Assembly: GCF_030269905.1 (NCBI RefSeq)
Contig: NZ_BSVC01000002.1
Span: 222,419-286,418, forward strand
Source: Pelosinus sp. IPA-1
GTDB lineage: Bacteria > Bacillota > Negativicutes > DSM-13327
Direction: 5' to 3'
Length of the DNA: 64,000 bases
The translations under genes and the position numbers were made by a program. Under the pieces are notes generated by a model, which saw only the letters and a list, made by a program, of their open reading frames with translations, made no database searches and was not told the origin of the DNA. Of the stretch, positions 25,324-36,798 are shown in pieces; the first letter of the stretch is position 1; every line of letters begins with the position of its first letter.

Positions 25324-26118
25324 ATGCTATGTTTAGATATAGATGGAACGCTTTTAAATTCCAAACATCAAATTACCGAACGAACGAAGATAGCTATTCG
25401 TAAAGTGGCAAAAGAACAGAAGATACCAGTCATATTGGTTTCCGCAAGAATGCCTCAGGGAATTTATTTTCTGGCAAAAGAATTAGAAATCTGTGCACCT
25501 ATTATTTGTTATAACGGTGCTTTGATAATAGACTATAACAACAATATTGTACTTAATAACTATATTGAAGTACCTTATATAAGAAAAGTGTATTCCATTG
25601 TGAAAAAGTATAGTATATGTATAAGTTTATATAAAGACGACGAATGGTATAATGAAGAGAAAGATGAGTGGGTTGAACAAGAAGAAGGTATTACGAATCT
25701 TACTTCTACTATTCGTGATTATCGGGCGTTGCTCACTGATTGGGGAAATGAAGGATGTAATAAGATTTTGTGTATGGGTGATGAAGAAGAAATCCTCTCT
25801 TTAAAAAAAGAACTACTGGCTATGTTCCAAGAGGATTTAACTATTTACCTCTCGAAACCTACCTATCTAGAAATAATGCCGAAACATTCGTCTAAAACAG
25901 CAGCAATTGCAGTTTTATTAGAAAAATATAACGCAAATAAGACTGAGTTGATAGCGATAGGTGACAATTATAATGATATTAATATGATTGAATACGCAGG
26001 ACTTGGAATTGCAATGGGAAATGCTCCAGATGCAGTGAAATGTTGTGCTGATAGTATTACCACATCTAATGACGAAGAAGGTGTGGCATGTGCAATTTAT
26101 AAATACATGTTGGGATAA
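25324..26118 (+). CDS. Cof-type HAD phosphatase
   Basis: The protein is about 264 aa. HAD motif I is CLDIDGTLLNS, motif II the VSAR in VILVSARMPQGI, motif III the Lys before TAAIAVLL, and motif IV GDNYNDINMIEYAGLGIAMGNA. The Cof cap lies between. In this operon it probably dephosphorylates a sugar phosphate produced by the PTS. The strong site GAGGAGGAGG is 22 bases before ATG 25324. In between the frame reads IYINRYK, so initiation at ATT 25303 or ATC 25309 may be the real start. Confidence 0.85.
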   Translation: MLCLDIDGTLLNSKHQITERTKIAIRKVAKEQKIPVILVSARMPQGIYFLAKELEICAPIICYNGALIIDYNNNIVLNNYIEVPYIRKVYSIVKKYSICISLYKDDEWYNEEKDEWVEQEEGITNLTSTIRDYRALLTDWGNEGCNKILCMGDEEEILSLKKELLAMFQEDLTIYLSKPTYLEIMPKHSSKTAAIAVLLEKYNANKTELIAIGDNYNDINMIEYAGLGIAMGNAPDAVKCCADSITTSNDEEGVACAIYKYMLG

Positions 26119-26150
26119 GTTGTTTATAATATTAGGAGAAGAGGTATGCC

Positions 26151-26639
26151 ATGAAAATTTGCTTAGTTAGGATTGATGATCGATTAATCCATGGTCAAGT
26201 GGCCACTGTTTGGGTGAAGGCTGTAGGATGTAATAGAATTATTGCTTGTAGCGATGAAGCGGCTGCTGATCCATTAAGGAAAGCCTTATTATTGCAGGTG
26301 ACACCTCCAGGGATAAAATCCTATGTTTTGCCTGTTGATAAAGCCATAGAGGTATATAAGAATCCAAAGAATAGTGATTTTAAAACATTATTTTTATTGA
26401 CCAATCCAACAGATGTTTTAAGAATGGTAGAAGAGGGCGTAGATATCAAATCTGTAAACGTTGGTGGAATGTGCTACAAACATGGAAAGGTTCTCATTAC
26501 AGGTGCTATATCTGTTGATAAACAAGACGTAGAATCTTTCAGAAAGCTACATGACAGAGGTATAGAATTAGAAATTAGAAAGGTAGCAAGTGATAGTAAG
26601 ATTGATTTAATGACTCTTGACTTGCCCTTTAAAGAATAA
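26151..26639 (+). CDS. PTS mannose-family EIIB component (second copy)
   Basis: This 162-aa protein is colinear with the first EIIB and nearly the same through most blocks (DDRLIHGQVATVWVK, LLLQVTPPGIK, VDIKSVNVGGMCYK). His14 is kept. It probably arose by duplication within the operon. It may be an alternative phosphate donor, or may phosphorylate a domain of the neighbouring regulator; the second is inference. The ATG follows AGGAGAAGAGGTATGCC. Confidence 0.9.
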   Translation: MKICLVRIDDRLIHGQVATVWVKAVGCNRIIACSDEAAADPLRKALLLQVTPPGIKSYVLPVDKAIEVYKNPKNSDFKTLFLLTNPTDVLRMVEEGVDIKSVNVGGMCYKHGKVLITGAISVDKQDVESFRKLHDRGIELEIRKVASDSKIDLMTLDLPFKE

Positions 26640-26658
26640 GGTCTTGCCTTGAAAATTT

Positions 26659-29454
26659 ATGAAAGTTGAGTTTAAAATGAAGAGAATTGAAAAAATTTAT
26701 TGCTATTTAGATGAAAACACACAAAAATTTTCAATGGAAGAACTGTTACAAGATAATGGATTTGAAACAGGTGAGATATCTGAACAACTCAATATCTTAA
26801 GAAATAATGTCAGCAAAGAACTTCATGAATTATTAAGATTGGATAAAATTATAAAAATAAAGGGCAGGCCCGTAAAATTTCTACATAAAACTTGTGTTGA
26901 AAAAATATTAAATATTGAAATCAAAGAGAAATCAATAGAAGTAGGAAGTATCAAAGAGCTTCTTTTTAAAAGGGAAAGCGAAGATCCTTTCCAAAATTTG
27001 ATAGGGGCAGAAAAGAGTTTAAAGAATCAAGTCGAACAGGCAAAAGCTGCTATTATATATCCACCCGTAGGATTACATACATTAATTTTTGGACAGACAG
27101 GGGTAGGAAAAACTTTATTTGCAAAAATGATGTATAACTATGGTAAATATATAAAAAAATTTACTGACAAATCGCCATTTATAATTTTTAACTGTGCGGA
27201 CTATTATAATAATCCTCAATTATTATTAGCCCATATCTTTGGCTATATAAAAGGTGCTTTTACAGGTGCTGATCATGAAAAAGAAGGGCTGGTTGAGAAG
27301 GCTCATGGAGGAATATTATTTCTAGATGAAATACATAGGTTGCCTCCAGAAGGGCAAGAAATGATATTTTATTTCATGGATACAGGCACATATAATAAAC
27401 TAGGGGAAACAGAACGAAAACGCAAAGCTAGTATATTAATTATAGGAGCCACTACTGAGGATCCTAGTTCACATATGCTTAAAACTTTTATGCGACGGAT
27501 ACCGATTATCATCAGTATCCCACCATTGCAAGAGCGAACAGTTGAGGAAAAAATAGATATCATTAAGTACTTATTTGTTAATGAAGCACATCGAGTAAAT
27601 AAAAGTATAAAAATATCGACTGAAGTAGTGAAAGCGTTGATTGGCAGTGTTTCTTACGGAAATATTGGTCAACTAAAATCCAATATTCAGCTTACGTGTG
27701 CCAAAGGTTTTTTAAATAATATAAATAATGGCAAAGAATACATAGAGTTAGATTTTAAAATGCTTTCTTCGAATATAAAAAGTGGATTGTTTGAATTTGG
27801 CAGAGATTATAAGGATTTTAAAGAAGTTAGTAGTATTTTAGAAGCTCCATTATTAATAAGTCCTGATGGCTATAAAGTAATGATAGAAGATGCAGAGGAA
27901 CTACCTTTTAATTTATATAAGCTTATAGAAGACAAAATAAGCTTATTAAAAGAAGAAGGAATGGATGATAATGATATTAATAAATTTATCATTACTGATT
28001 TAAATATCAAATTCAAAATATTTTATAATAAATTTAATAAAAATAAGGAACATAAAGAGCGAATTTCAAAGATAATAGATAAAGAAATTTTGGAATTCGC
28101 AGAACAAATGAAGGATCTAGCTGAAACTGATTTAACAAGAAAATATAGTGATCGATTTGTTTATGCGTTAAGCTTTCATTTAAGTGCCTTTTTCAAACGA
28201 ATGAAAGAAAAAAAATATGATACGAATAAATATACATATCATTCGATCCAGGATAATGATGAAGAATATAAGGTTGCCTTGAAAATAACGGCTATCATGA
28301 GCCAAACTTTTCAAGTTGAAGTGCCAGAGGTGGAAATTACCTACATCGCGATTTTATTAAAATCAGTCGAAGAAGAAACACAAGAGCAGGTTGGTATTAT
28401 TGTTGCAGCCCATGGGAGTAACACAGCTAGTAGTATGCTTAGTGCTGTGCGAGGTTTATTGGGTGATGTTTCCTCCGTAGGTGCAGTTGATATGCCATTA
28501 GATGTAAGTCCTAAAGAAATATTAGAAGTTATGATTGAAAAGGTAAAAAGCATAAATAAAGGAAAAGGTGTGCTACTACTTGTTGATATGGGATCTTTGT
28601 TTAATTTTGAAGCAACTATTGTAGAAAAGACAGGAGTTAAAGTCAAGACCATTGATATGGTTTCTACGCCTTTACTGCTTGAGGCAGTAAGAAAATCAAG
28701 TATTCTTGGTATGGAACTTGAGGATATATTTAATTCACTTAGGGAATTTAGAGGCTACAATAATGAATTAAATGGAGAAAAAAGTTTTAGCGACAAAGTG
28801 ATTATCACGGTATGTACTTCTGGAAAAGGGACAGCTGTTAAGCTAAAAGAAATTGTGGAAAATGTATTATTAAATTTAACACAAGAAAATATTGATGTTA
28901 TACCTGTAGAAGTCAGAGAATTGGATAAAAAAATTAAGACGTTGCAAAAAAAATATGATATTTTAGCAGTGGTTGGTGTGAAAAAACCAAAAGACAATAT
29001 TCCTTTTATCCCCCTAGAAAAGCTCATTGATGGTAATGGTGAAAAGATACTAAGAGAAATCATTGTGGGCAATCAGTTTATGGTGTTACCAGAAAAAGAA
29101 AGTGTTGTCATTAAAGATTTATGTGAAGATAATTTAAAACAATTCCTTACCTATCTAAATCCTCACAAAATCATTGGGATATTGTTAAACTTTGTAGATG
29201 AATTAGAAAAAGAACTACATATAGCCTTTGATAATTCAATGAAAATTAGAATCATTCTTCATGTAGGTTATGCACTTGAGAGAATAGTAGCTAATGATGG
29301 GTTAAAGTGTGAGGCAGATAAAGAACCTATCAGTACAGAACTTGTTCGTTCGGTAGATAGCACATGTGAAATTTTTAAGAAAGCAGTCAACATATCATTG
29401 ACTGAGGATGAAAAATATTATATTTGCAAAATGTTAAGCTCCGCGGAAACCTAA
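26659..29454 (+). CDS. LevR-type sigma-54 activator with PTS regulatory domains
   Basis: This 931-aa protein has an N-terminal winged helix at about residues 8-80. A sigma-54 AAA+ domain follows at about 110-340, with Walker A FGQTGVGKT near 144-152, the sigma-54 contact GAFTGA near 199-204 and Walker B GGILFLDEIHR near 218-227. Next come a PRD-like segment (about 430-560), an EIIA-Man-like domain (VGIIVAAHGSNTASSM), an EIIB-Gat-like domain (VIITVCTSGKGTAVKLK) and a C-terminal PRD. LevR proteins are switched by phosphorylation through HPr and EIIB and activate -24/-12 promoters, here most likely the one at 22448. ATG 26659 is used; ATG 26677 is an alternative and neither has a strong ribosome site. 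Confidence 0.92.
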   Translation: MKVEFKMKRIEKIYCYLDENTQKFSMEELLQDNGFETGEISEQLNILRNNVSKELHELLRLDKIIKIKGRPVKFLHKTCVEKILNIEIKEKSIEVGSIKELLFKRESEDPFQNLIGAEKSLKNQVEQAKAAIIYPPVGLHTLIFGQTGVGKTLFAKMMYNYGKYIKKFTDKSPFIIFNCADYYNNPQLLLAHIFGYIKGAFTGADHEKEGLVEKAHGGILFLDEIHRLPPEGQEMIFYFMDTGTYNKLGETERKRKASILIIGATTEDPSSHMLKTFMRRIPIIISIPPLQERTVEEKIDIIKYLFVNEAHRVNKSIKISTEVVKALIGSVSYGNIGQLKSNIQLTCAKGFLNNINNGKEYIELDFKMLSSNIKSGLFEFGRDYKDFKEVSSILEAPLLISPDGYKVMIEDAEELPFNLYKLIEDKISLLKEEGMDDNDINKFIITDLNIKFKIFYNKFNKNKEHKERISKIIDKEILEFAEQMKDLAETDLTRKYSDRFVYALSFHLSAFFKRMKEKKYDTNKYTYHSIQDNDEEYKVALKITAIMSQTFQVEVPEVEITYIAILLKSVEEETQEQVGIIVAAHGSNTASSMLSAVRGLLGDVSSVGAVDMPLDVSPKEILEVMIEKVKSINKGKGVLLLVDMGSLFNFEATIVEKTGVKVKTIDMVSTPLLLEAVRKSSILGMELEDIFNSLREFRGYNNELNGEKSFSDKVIITVCTSGKGTAVKLKEIVENVLLNLTQENIDVIPVEVRELDKKIKTLQKKYDILAVVGVKKPKDNIPFIPLEKLIDGNGEKILREIIVGNQFMVLPEKESVVIKDLCEDNLKQFLTYLNPHKIIGILLNFVDELEKELHIAFDNSMKIRIILHVGYALERIVANDGLKCEADKEPISTELVRSVDSTCEIFKKAVNISLTEDEKYYICKMLSSAET

Positions 29455-29479
29455 GCTGATATTGCTCTTCATAGGACAA

Positions 29480-29566
29480 GGGACAGGTTAGAAACCTGTC
29501 CCCATGGCATTTTGATAACGATACCCCCATTTGTAGTTTTATTTTCCTACGAATGGGGGTATTTTG
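29480..29566 (+). terminator. Two hairpins after the PTS regulator
   Basis: gggacaggtt / aacctgtccc (29480-29502) is followed by atacccccattt.gtag / ctac.gaatgggggtat (29521-29562) and ttttg. The second has a ~16-bp stem and should end the PTS operon. Bases 29567-29821 hold no gene; an extended -10 (gctataat, 29761-29768) is the likely rph promoter. Confidence 0.75.
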
Positions 29567-29818
29567 TCATTGTCCGTTAATTTAGTGGGATAGAGAACTT
29601 GTCCCTTCCTTAAGTTAACAGCTAAATCATTATTTTGGTGAAATTGGCAACATCGGATTAGTGTCTTTAAGGTTTATTTCTTTGAAAATTGAATTCTTCC
29701 CACTTTAATTATAACATATAAAAAATTGTAAAAGTAGACTAGTTGTTCCCTTTTGCTACTGCTATAATGCAATAGCACGTTAGTACGATTTTTTGAAGGG
29801 CATGCCGAAGGAGGGTAA

Positions 29819-32434
<2,616 letters not shown>

Positions 32435-32534
32435 TGGGGAAGAGGTTCTCTTCCTCATGGTGCGCTTTCCTATACCTCTATTTTTATATAGAATTATCAT
32501 AAATAGAGGCAACGCAAATCCGCTTGCTTCTTAT

Positions 32535-32580
32535 AAAAGACTACGCTTTTGTCTGCCTGACAAAAAGCGTAGTCTTTTTT
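32535..32580 (+). terminator. Terminator of rph
   Basis: Arms aaaagactacgctttt / aaaaagcgtagtcttt form a stem ending in tttttt. The stretch 32581-32739 holds only the upstream region of the next gene. Confidence 0.9.
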
Positions 32581-32739
32581 AGCTCAAAGGAGAGAGAGTC
32601 TAACAGTAAGCATAATATTGACTCTACGGAGAGTTTATTGAACCATAACTCAAGATTCGCTATAGTTATTCTACGGGGTTCAAGAGCTGCTAGCGGGTTA
32701 TGAAAAGCAAATAAATTCTAGAAAGGATGGTGATCATCA

Positions 32740-33102
32740 ATGGATAAACCATCAAAAAAAGATTTGAAAGAGCAATATAAAAATAGAGTGATAATTGGCG
32801 GGGTATACTGCGTGAAATCCAGTGGCACTGATCATCTTTGGCTTCGAGCAACAACAGATATGCAAGGTTCGAAAAATCGTTTTGCATTTTCAGTATCAAC
32901 TAATTTTTGCCCTGAAATGTGTATGATTGAGGCATGGAAACAGTTTGGAGCAGCTACATTTTCTTTTGAAATATTGGAAAAAATAGAAAAGAAAGAAACG
33001 CAAACAACAAGTGAGTTTTCAGATGATGTAAATACTTTGCTAGAACTTTGGATTGAAAAACGAAATGGCGAAATTTCAGAGTTGTCACGCTCCGCTATTT
33101 AA
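32740..33102 (+). CDS. Small GIY-YIG-related protein
   Basis: This 120-aa protein fits the short GIY-YIG-like family of Firmicutes, which opens KKDLKEQYKxR. A GGVYCVKS strand stands in place of the GIY motif, then comes LWLRATTDMQGSKNRF in place of YIG plus the Arg helix, and then EAWKQFGAATFSFEILEKIE. The usual Tyr in the second motif is not obvious, so nuclease activity is doubtful. The ATG follows AAGGATGGTGATCATCA. Confidence 0.65.
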   Translation: MDKPSKKDLKEQYKNRVIIGGVYCVKSSGTDHLWLRATTDMQGSKNRFAFSVSTNFCPEMCMIEAWKQFGAATFSFEILEKIEKKETQTTSEFSDDVNTLLELWIEKRNGEISELSRSAI

Positions 33103-33141
33103 AAGAGGTAAGCGCCATCTGTGATGAAAAAGGAGAATAAA

Positions 33142-33813
33142 ATGAAATTTATAGTATTTAACGGAAGCCCTGCCGGGGTAAACAGCAGCACAAATGTGAT
33201 TGCAGAAGCGTTTTTGAGCGGTGCAAAAAGAGCCGATGCCGACACTGAAAATGTGTTTTTAATTGATAAGAATATTGGACACTGCAAAGGATGCTTTACC
33301 TGCTGGTTTAAAACACCAGGAAAATGCGTGATGCAGGATGATATGACAGGGCTTTTGGACAAATATAATGCGGCTGATGTGGTGTGCTTTGCTTCGCCTG
33401 TTTACACATGGAATATGACAGCAGCTCTCAAGAACTTTGCTGACAGGCTCGTCCCGCTGAAAAGTCCTCTGATTGTAAATTCGGGTGAAAATTTTGACCT
33501 TGCGGATTCCAAGCCTAAAACGCAGCAATTTGTGGTGATTTCTAACTGCGGCTTTCCGGGCAATAACAATTTTGAAACCATGAAAGTGGTGTTTGCTTCC
33601 TGCAATCCTATCCTTGAGATTTATCGCAACTGCGGCAAACTCTTAAAAAGCAAGGACGAGAAAATCAAAGCAACCGTAAATGAGTATTTGCAAGTTGTTG
33701 AGCAGGCAGGATATGAAATGGCAACGCAAAATTACGTATCAGAAGAAACAAAATCAAAACTTGAAATGCAGCTCATGTCGATACCTGATTATGTGAAATA
33801 CATCGGGATGTAG
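33142..33813 (+). CDS. Flavodoxin-like NAD(P)H oxidoreductase with Cys motif
   Basis: This 223-aa protein begins FIVFNGSPAGVNSSTNVIAE, the FMN phosphate loop of the multimeric flavodoxin/iron-sulfur-flavoprotein family. Next is CKGCFTCWFKTPGKC, the CxxCxxC...C motif found in Fe-S flavoproteins and some WrbA-like reductases. VVCFASPVYTWNMTAALKNF is the second FMN loop. It is probably a redox enzyme reducing quinones or xenobiotics. ATG 33142 has AAAGGAG 6 bases upstream; the GTG at 33121 does not. A damaged copy of its final codons occurs at 37656. Confidence 0.85.
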   Translation: MKFIVFNGSPAGVNSSTNVIAEAFLSGAKRADADTENVFLIDKNIGHCKGCFTCWFKTPGKCVMQDDMTGLLDKYNAADVVCFASPVYTWNMTAALKNFADRLVPLKSPLIVNSGENFDLADSKPKTQQFVVISNCGFPGNNNFETMKVVFASCNPILEIYRNCGKLLKSKDEKIKATVNEYLQVVEQAGYEMATQNYVSEETKSKLEMQLMSIPDYVKYIGM

Positions 33814-33850
33814 CACATAGGATATGAGCAATTGGATTGGCAAAACATAC

Positions 33851-33890
33851 AAAAGGGACACGCGCTTAATTTTAAAGTGCATGTCCCTTT
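33851..33890 (+). terminator. Hairpin after the flavodoxin-like gene
   Basis: aaagggacacgcgctt / aagtgcatgtcccttt form a stem of about 14 bp with two mismatches, 38 bases after the stop. The T run after it is weak. Confidence 0.55.
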
Positions 33891-33994
33891 GACATTTTCC
33901 AGTGCTTTGGCGACTTCTTCTTTTCCTTCTAGGTTATTTCTTAGGAAGTGATGATGACGTAAAAGGTATGATAATAAAGGATCTGGCGGTTCCT

Positions 33995-34213
33995 CTGTTC
34001 TTGATACAGAGCCGTTGTAGACTCCAAATAAGAAAAGCTAATTTAAAAATCAATATATACGGCAAACTCCTGAAAAGCAGCCTAACTTTGCAGGAGTTTT
34101 GTATTTTAATGGTAAATAAAAAAGAAATATAGGATTTCAAAGATAGGCCCCTCATTATGTATCGTGTACATGGGACAAGAAGATAGGTCTTTAAAAGAAT
34201 CATCCCTGTGCTT
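33995..34213 (+). repeat. Composite intergenic repeat, copy 5 (degenerate)
   Basis: A short lead (to aatcaatatatacggc) is followed by the hairpin (aaactcctgaaaag / ctttgcaggagttt, 34064-34098), the tail and a mutated end box near 34182-34213 (ttaaaagaatcatccct). Confidence 0.75.
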
Positions 34214-34261
34214 CTGTGGGTGTTACTATAATGATGGTTGCGAAATGCCTTGATTGTCGGT

Positions 34262-34330
34262 TTAATATCTAAAGTCCAATAATCCTAAAACGAATATAAA
34301 AATAGCTATAGTTGCAATGGTTGATATCAT
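34262..34330 (-). CDS. Putative 22-aa membrane peptide
   Basis: The ATG at 34330 follows AAGGAAGGTG and encodes MISTIATIAIFIFVLGLLDF, ending RY. It is a single hydrophobic helix, a typical layout for regulatory or subunit micropeptides. There is no homolog I can name. Support is the strong ribosome site and composition. Confidence 0.4.
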   Translation of the reverse strand: MISTIATIAIFIFVLGLLDFRY

Positions 34331-34417
34331 AAAATACACCTTCCTTTTATCTAATTATACATCTAAATATGTGACAATGATGTGACAGAACGGTATATAT
34401 TTACACTTAAAAAGTAT

Positions 34418-34571
34418 GCTTTTGACCTTCAAAGAAGTGATATTCGTATCATCATGTTGCGCTTAAATATGGATATAAGTCAGCCGACTCTTTCGCCGAG
34501 CTTTCCAAAAGGTAACACGGGATAAACCCATCTGGTGCTCGTGATAAATTTCAATTAAGGGAGATACGGAA
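34418..34571 (+). pseudogene. Decayed AraC helix-turn-helix in front of a GyrI-like domain
   Basis: The stretch reads AFDLQRSDIRII, then after a one-base frameshift ALKYGYKSADSFAELSKR, then a stop (TAA 34513-34515), then HGINPSGARDKFQLREI. This is the second helix-turn-helix of an AraC/XylS regulator (consensus DIRIIDIALKYGYxSxDSF, then GxxPS). In AraC-GyrI fusions this domain directly precedes the effector domain that survives here at 34572. The first part of the HTH is missing upstream. Confidence 0.8.
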
Positions 34572-35036
34572 ATGGAATACAGAATCGAAAATCTTGACTT
34601 TGAATTAAAAATTGTAGGGAAAATAAAAACTATAAAAACAGACAAAGCCTTTAAAACGATCCCTACACTTTGGGGAGAAGCTAGAAAAGATGGATTTATG
34701 CAAACACTCATTGATATGTCATGGGAAAATCCCAAATGCAAACTTGAAGGCCTCTTAGGCGCTTGCGGAAAGGAAGCGGCCATTACGGACGATACATTTG
34801 ATTACTTTATGGGGGTCAGATATGATGGAGACGTTCCAAACAATATGGAAAATCTAATAATTTCAGCGAGTTCGTGGGCAGTTTTTCCCAATATCGTAGA
34901 AGCGTGGAAACGTTTATATTCAGAATGGCTTCCGACTTCAGGTTATGAATTAGCTAATTTACCATGTATTGAATGTTTTTACGGGCCAAAACACAAACCA
35001 AGACATGAGTTATGGGTTCCAATTGTTGATAAATGA
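34572..35036 (+). CDS. GyrI-like effector-binding protein, remnant of an AraC-type regulator
   Basis: This 154-aa protein begins MEYRIENLDFELKIVGK, the characteristic first strand of AraC effector-binding/GyrI domains. GYELANLPCIECFYGPKH, then ELWVPI, closes the domain as in that family. Because a damaged AraC DNA-binding region precedes it, this is the C-terminal half of a broken regulator. Yet it keeps an ATG with AAGGGAG 8 bases upstream and an intact frame, so it may now be made as a stand-alone ligand-binding protein. Confidence 0.75.
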   Translation: MEYRIENLDFELKIVGKIKTIKTDKAFKTIPTLWGEARKDGFMQTLIDMSWENPKCKLEGLLGACGKEAAITDDTFDYFMGVRYDGDVPNNMENLIISASSWAVFPNIVEAWKRLYSEWLPTSGYELANLPCIECFYGPKHKPRHELWVPIVDK

Positions 35037-35091
35037 TTTAAATGTAAAGCTTGTATAAATTGAAGGAGAAAGTTAATGTGGACATAATAAC

Positions 35092-35146
35092 AATCTCTGA
35101 AAATGGCAAAAAGATGAGAGGGACTCAAAAGAGCCCCCCTTTGAGT
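35092..35146 (+). repeat. Composite intergenic repeat, end box copy
   Basis: gggactcaaaagagcccccc followed by tttgagttttt has the same actcaaa / tttgagt arms as other end boxes. There is no hairpin part. The remainder of 35037-35282 is featureless. Confidence 0.65.
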
Positions 35147-35282
35147 TTTTTGGAAATGATGAAGTGTTTTGTATAAAATCAATACATTTCCATTTCTATG
35201 GCATAAACCTATATCTGCCTATAAAAAAATCCAGTTTACGGAATGGAAAATTATCGGACGTAGTTGCTTGTATTGAGGTAAA

Positions 35283-35915
35283 CTAATTTTTATTTTTTTT
35301 ATCGGATTCCTCATCAAGCGGTTTAACGGCTGGTTGAAATAAAACTGAAGTTTGCCAAACTTGTTGTTTTGTTTGATATTGTTCTTCAAATGATATGATG
35401 AGGGATATTACAGCTTTAGCCAAAAAACCAACAAAGGCAATAATCAAAAAGGTATTTACATAATTCCACTGAATTAGCTGAACAAGCCCCAGTGATACCA
35501 CTAATGGTGAAAAAACAAATCCTAGAAATGCAGATGCCCCTATATTCCACACTGCATAACTTTTCCATGAGTAAGCCCGTTGATATATAAGCATATAATA
35601 CAGGGGGATTACGGTAATATCTAGGAGGAAAATATTGGGGATCATAGGGTAAATAGGTAAAGAATACGCCCATAGATTGGAGTTACAACCGACTATCTCA
35701 ATTACAACGGAAAATACAGATATGAGGGACCCGAATAAAATTGTTTTGGTTAGTCTCGTCTTATCCAATAGCGAAAAACAAAAAATATAAGAGATAATTA
35801 CGAATCCTATTTCTCCCCACCATTTAATAGAGAATAAGTCTTGTGTACTCCATTTCGTCACCATAAGATTATGAAGTGTGTAATTTGCCTGATTAATCAT
35901 TTCAATAGTAATCAA
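35283..35915 (-). CDS. CBO0543-like multi-pass membrane protein
   Basis: The protein is about 210 aa with six hydrophobic segments. NLWAYSLPIYPMIPNIFLLD followed by VIPLYYMLIYQRAYSWK is the signature of the CBO0543 family of spore-former membrane proteins, whose function is unknown. A charged C-terminal tail (EEQYQTKQQVWQ) is cytoplasmic. TTG 35915 is about 8 bases after AAAAGGAAG; ATG 35900 is the alternative. No operon partners. Confidence 0.7.
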   Translation of the reverse strand: MITIEMINQANYTLHNLMVTKWSTQDLFSIKWWGEIGFVIISYIFCFSLLDKTRLTKTILFGSLISVFSVVIEIVGCNSNLWAYSLPIYPMIPNIFLLDITVIPLYYMLIYQRAYSWKSYAVWNIGASAFLGFVFSPLVVSLGLVQLIQWNYVNTFLIIAFVGFLAKAVISLIISFEEQYQTKQQVWQTSVLFQPAVKPLDEESDKKNKN

Positions 35916-36044
35916 TATATGCACTTCCTTTTATACGTAGGTGGTTAGTAATTGCGTAAGTCTCGGAAAGTTAGATTGTAGAATTTTGGCTTTATTGGGA
36001 ACGTTTAAAAATCCATTTGACGAACTTAGTATGCCCTTAGTAAT

Positions 36045-36078
36045 AAAGGATTATAAGGTAACCCCTTATAATCCTTTT
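36045..36078 (+). terminator. Hairpin without an obvious gene
   Basis: aaaggattataagg / ccttataatccttt is a 14-bp perfect stem followed by a weak T stretch. It lies between the membrane protein genes and may insulate the plus-strand gene at 36223. Confidence 0.55.
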
Positions 36079-36222
36079 AGTGATGGGACAGAGATCCTAT
36101 CTTTTTCTCCCACACAATTAATGTAATTCTAAATGGGTGATGGCGAAAAAGGGTATTTTGTTTGATGTAAGAGAGACTCTTTAATGACAACATTAGCAAA
36201 AAGCTATGATAGGGGTGTATTA

Positions 36223-36531
36223 ATGGAAATTACGAAATATCTATTATTGCTGGCCAACATTATTTCTGGCTTAACACTTATTCCCTATGCCTTTGGTGCT
36301 CTGTTTATGTTTGCTATGGCTCATGACTCTCCAAACTCCAATTTTATAAATACAACACTTCCCGCATTACTTATTTTAAGTATTTACCCTACAGGTATTA
36401 TCTCTTGCATACGATATTCGTGGAGATGTTACACCAACAAGCGAGATATACTAGGGGTTTGTATTGCTTATATTCCTGTAATTATTGCTTTGGGTATATT
36501 TTTGATCAGTGGTTATTCACGGTTTCGCTGA
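36223..36531 (+). CDS. Small three-helix membrane protein
   Basis: This 102-aa protein has three hydrophobic segments: YLLLLANIISGLTLIPYAFG, TLPALLILSIYPTGIISC and GVCIAYIPVIIALGIFLIS. ATG 36223 follows AGGGGTG; an upstream ATG at 36184 would add 13 polar residues and has no ribosome site. Family not recognised. Confidence 0.55.
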   Translation: MEITKYLLLLANIISGLTLIPYAFGALFMFAMAHDSPNSNFINTTLPALLILSIYPTGIISCIRYSWRCYTNKRDILGVCIAYIPVIIALGIFLISGYSRFR

Positions 36532-36554
36532 AATGATAAAGTGTGATTGATAGG

Positions 36555-36690
36555 ATCTAGTGGGACAGAGAACCTGTCCCCTTGTCCCTGTCCCCTTCTA
36601 AAAGAACTGATCAAAGCAACCCAATATAACGCCAAACTCCTGTAGAGCAGCCTGGCCTTGCAAAATTTTTTATTTTAAATGGTAAGGTTT
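36555..36690 (+). repeat. Composite intergenic repeat, copy 6 (degenerate)
   Basis: A G+C-rich gtgggacagagaacctgtcc block is followed by a short lead (gatcaaagcaacccaatata), a decayed hairpin (ctcctgtagagc / gccttgcaaaa) and a tail remnant (tttattttaaatggtaag). The right hairpin arm is largely lost. Confidence 0.65.
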
Positions 36691-36732
36691 CTGAAAGTCC
36701 ATTGACTCACATTAATAGATTTCCAAAGAAAA

Positions 36733-36786
36733 GAAACCCGTAGTGGATACCTGGCTTTAGTCAAAGGTATCCACTATAGGTTTCTT
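36733..36786 (-). terminator. Terminator of the DsrE-like gene (minus strand)
   Basis: agaaacc.gtagtggatacct / aggtatccactat.ggtttct form a stem of about 18 bp with one mismatch each side. It lies directly beyond the minus-strand gene, with a T-rich run on that strand. Confidence 0.75.
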
Positions 36787-36798
36787 AAAGCTATCTTA

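Noticed and set aside
33902-34132. 76-codon frame over repeat copy 5
   Set aside because: Most of it is the repeat hairpin and tail, which appear untranslated at the other copies.
35941-36126. 61-codon frame over a hairpin
   Set aside because: No ribosome site; it contains the 36045 hairpin.
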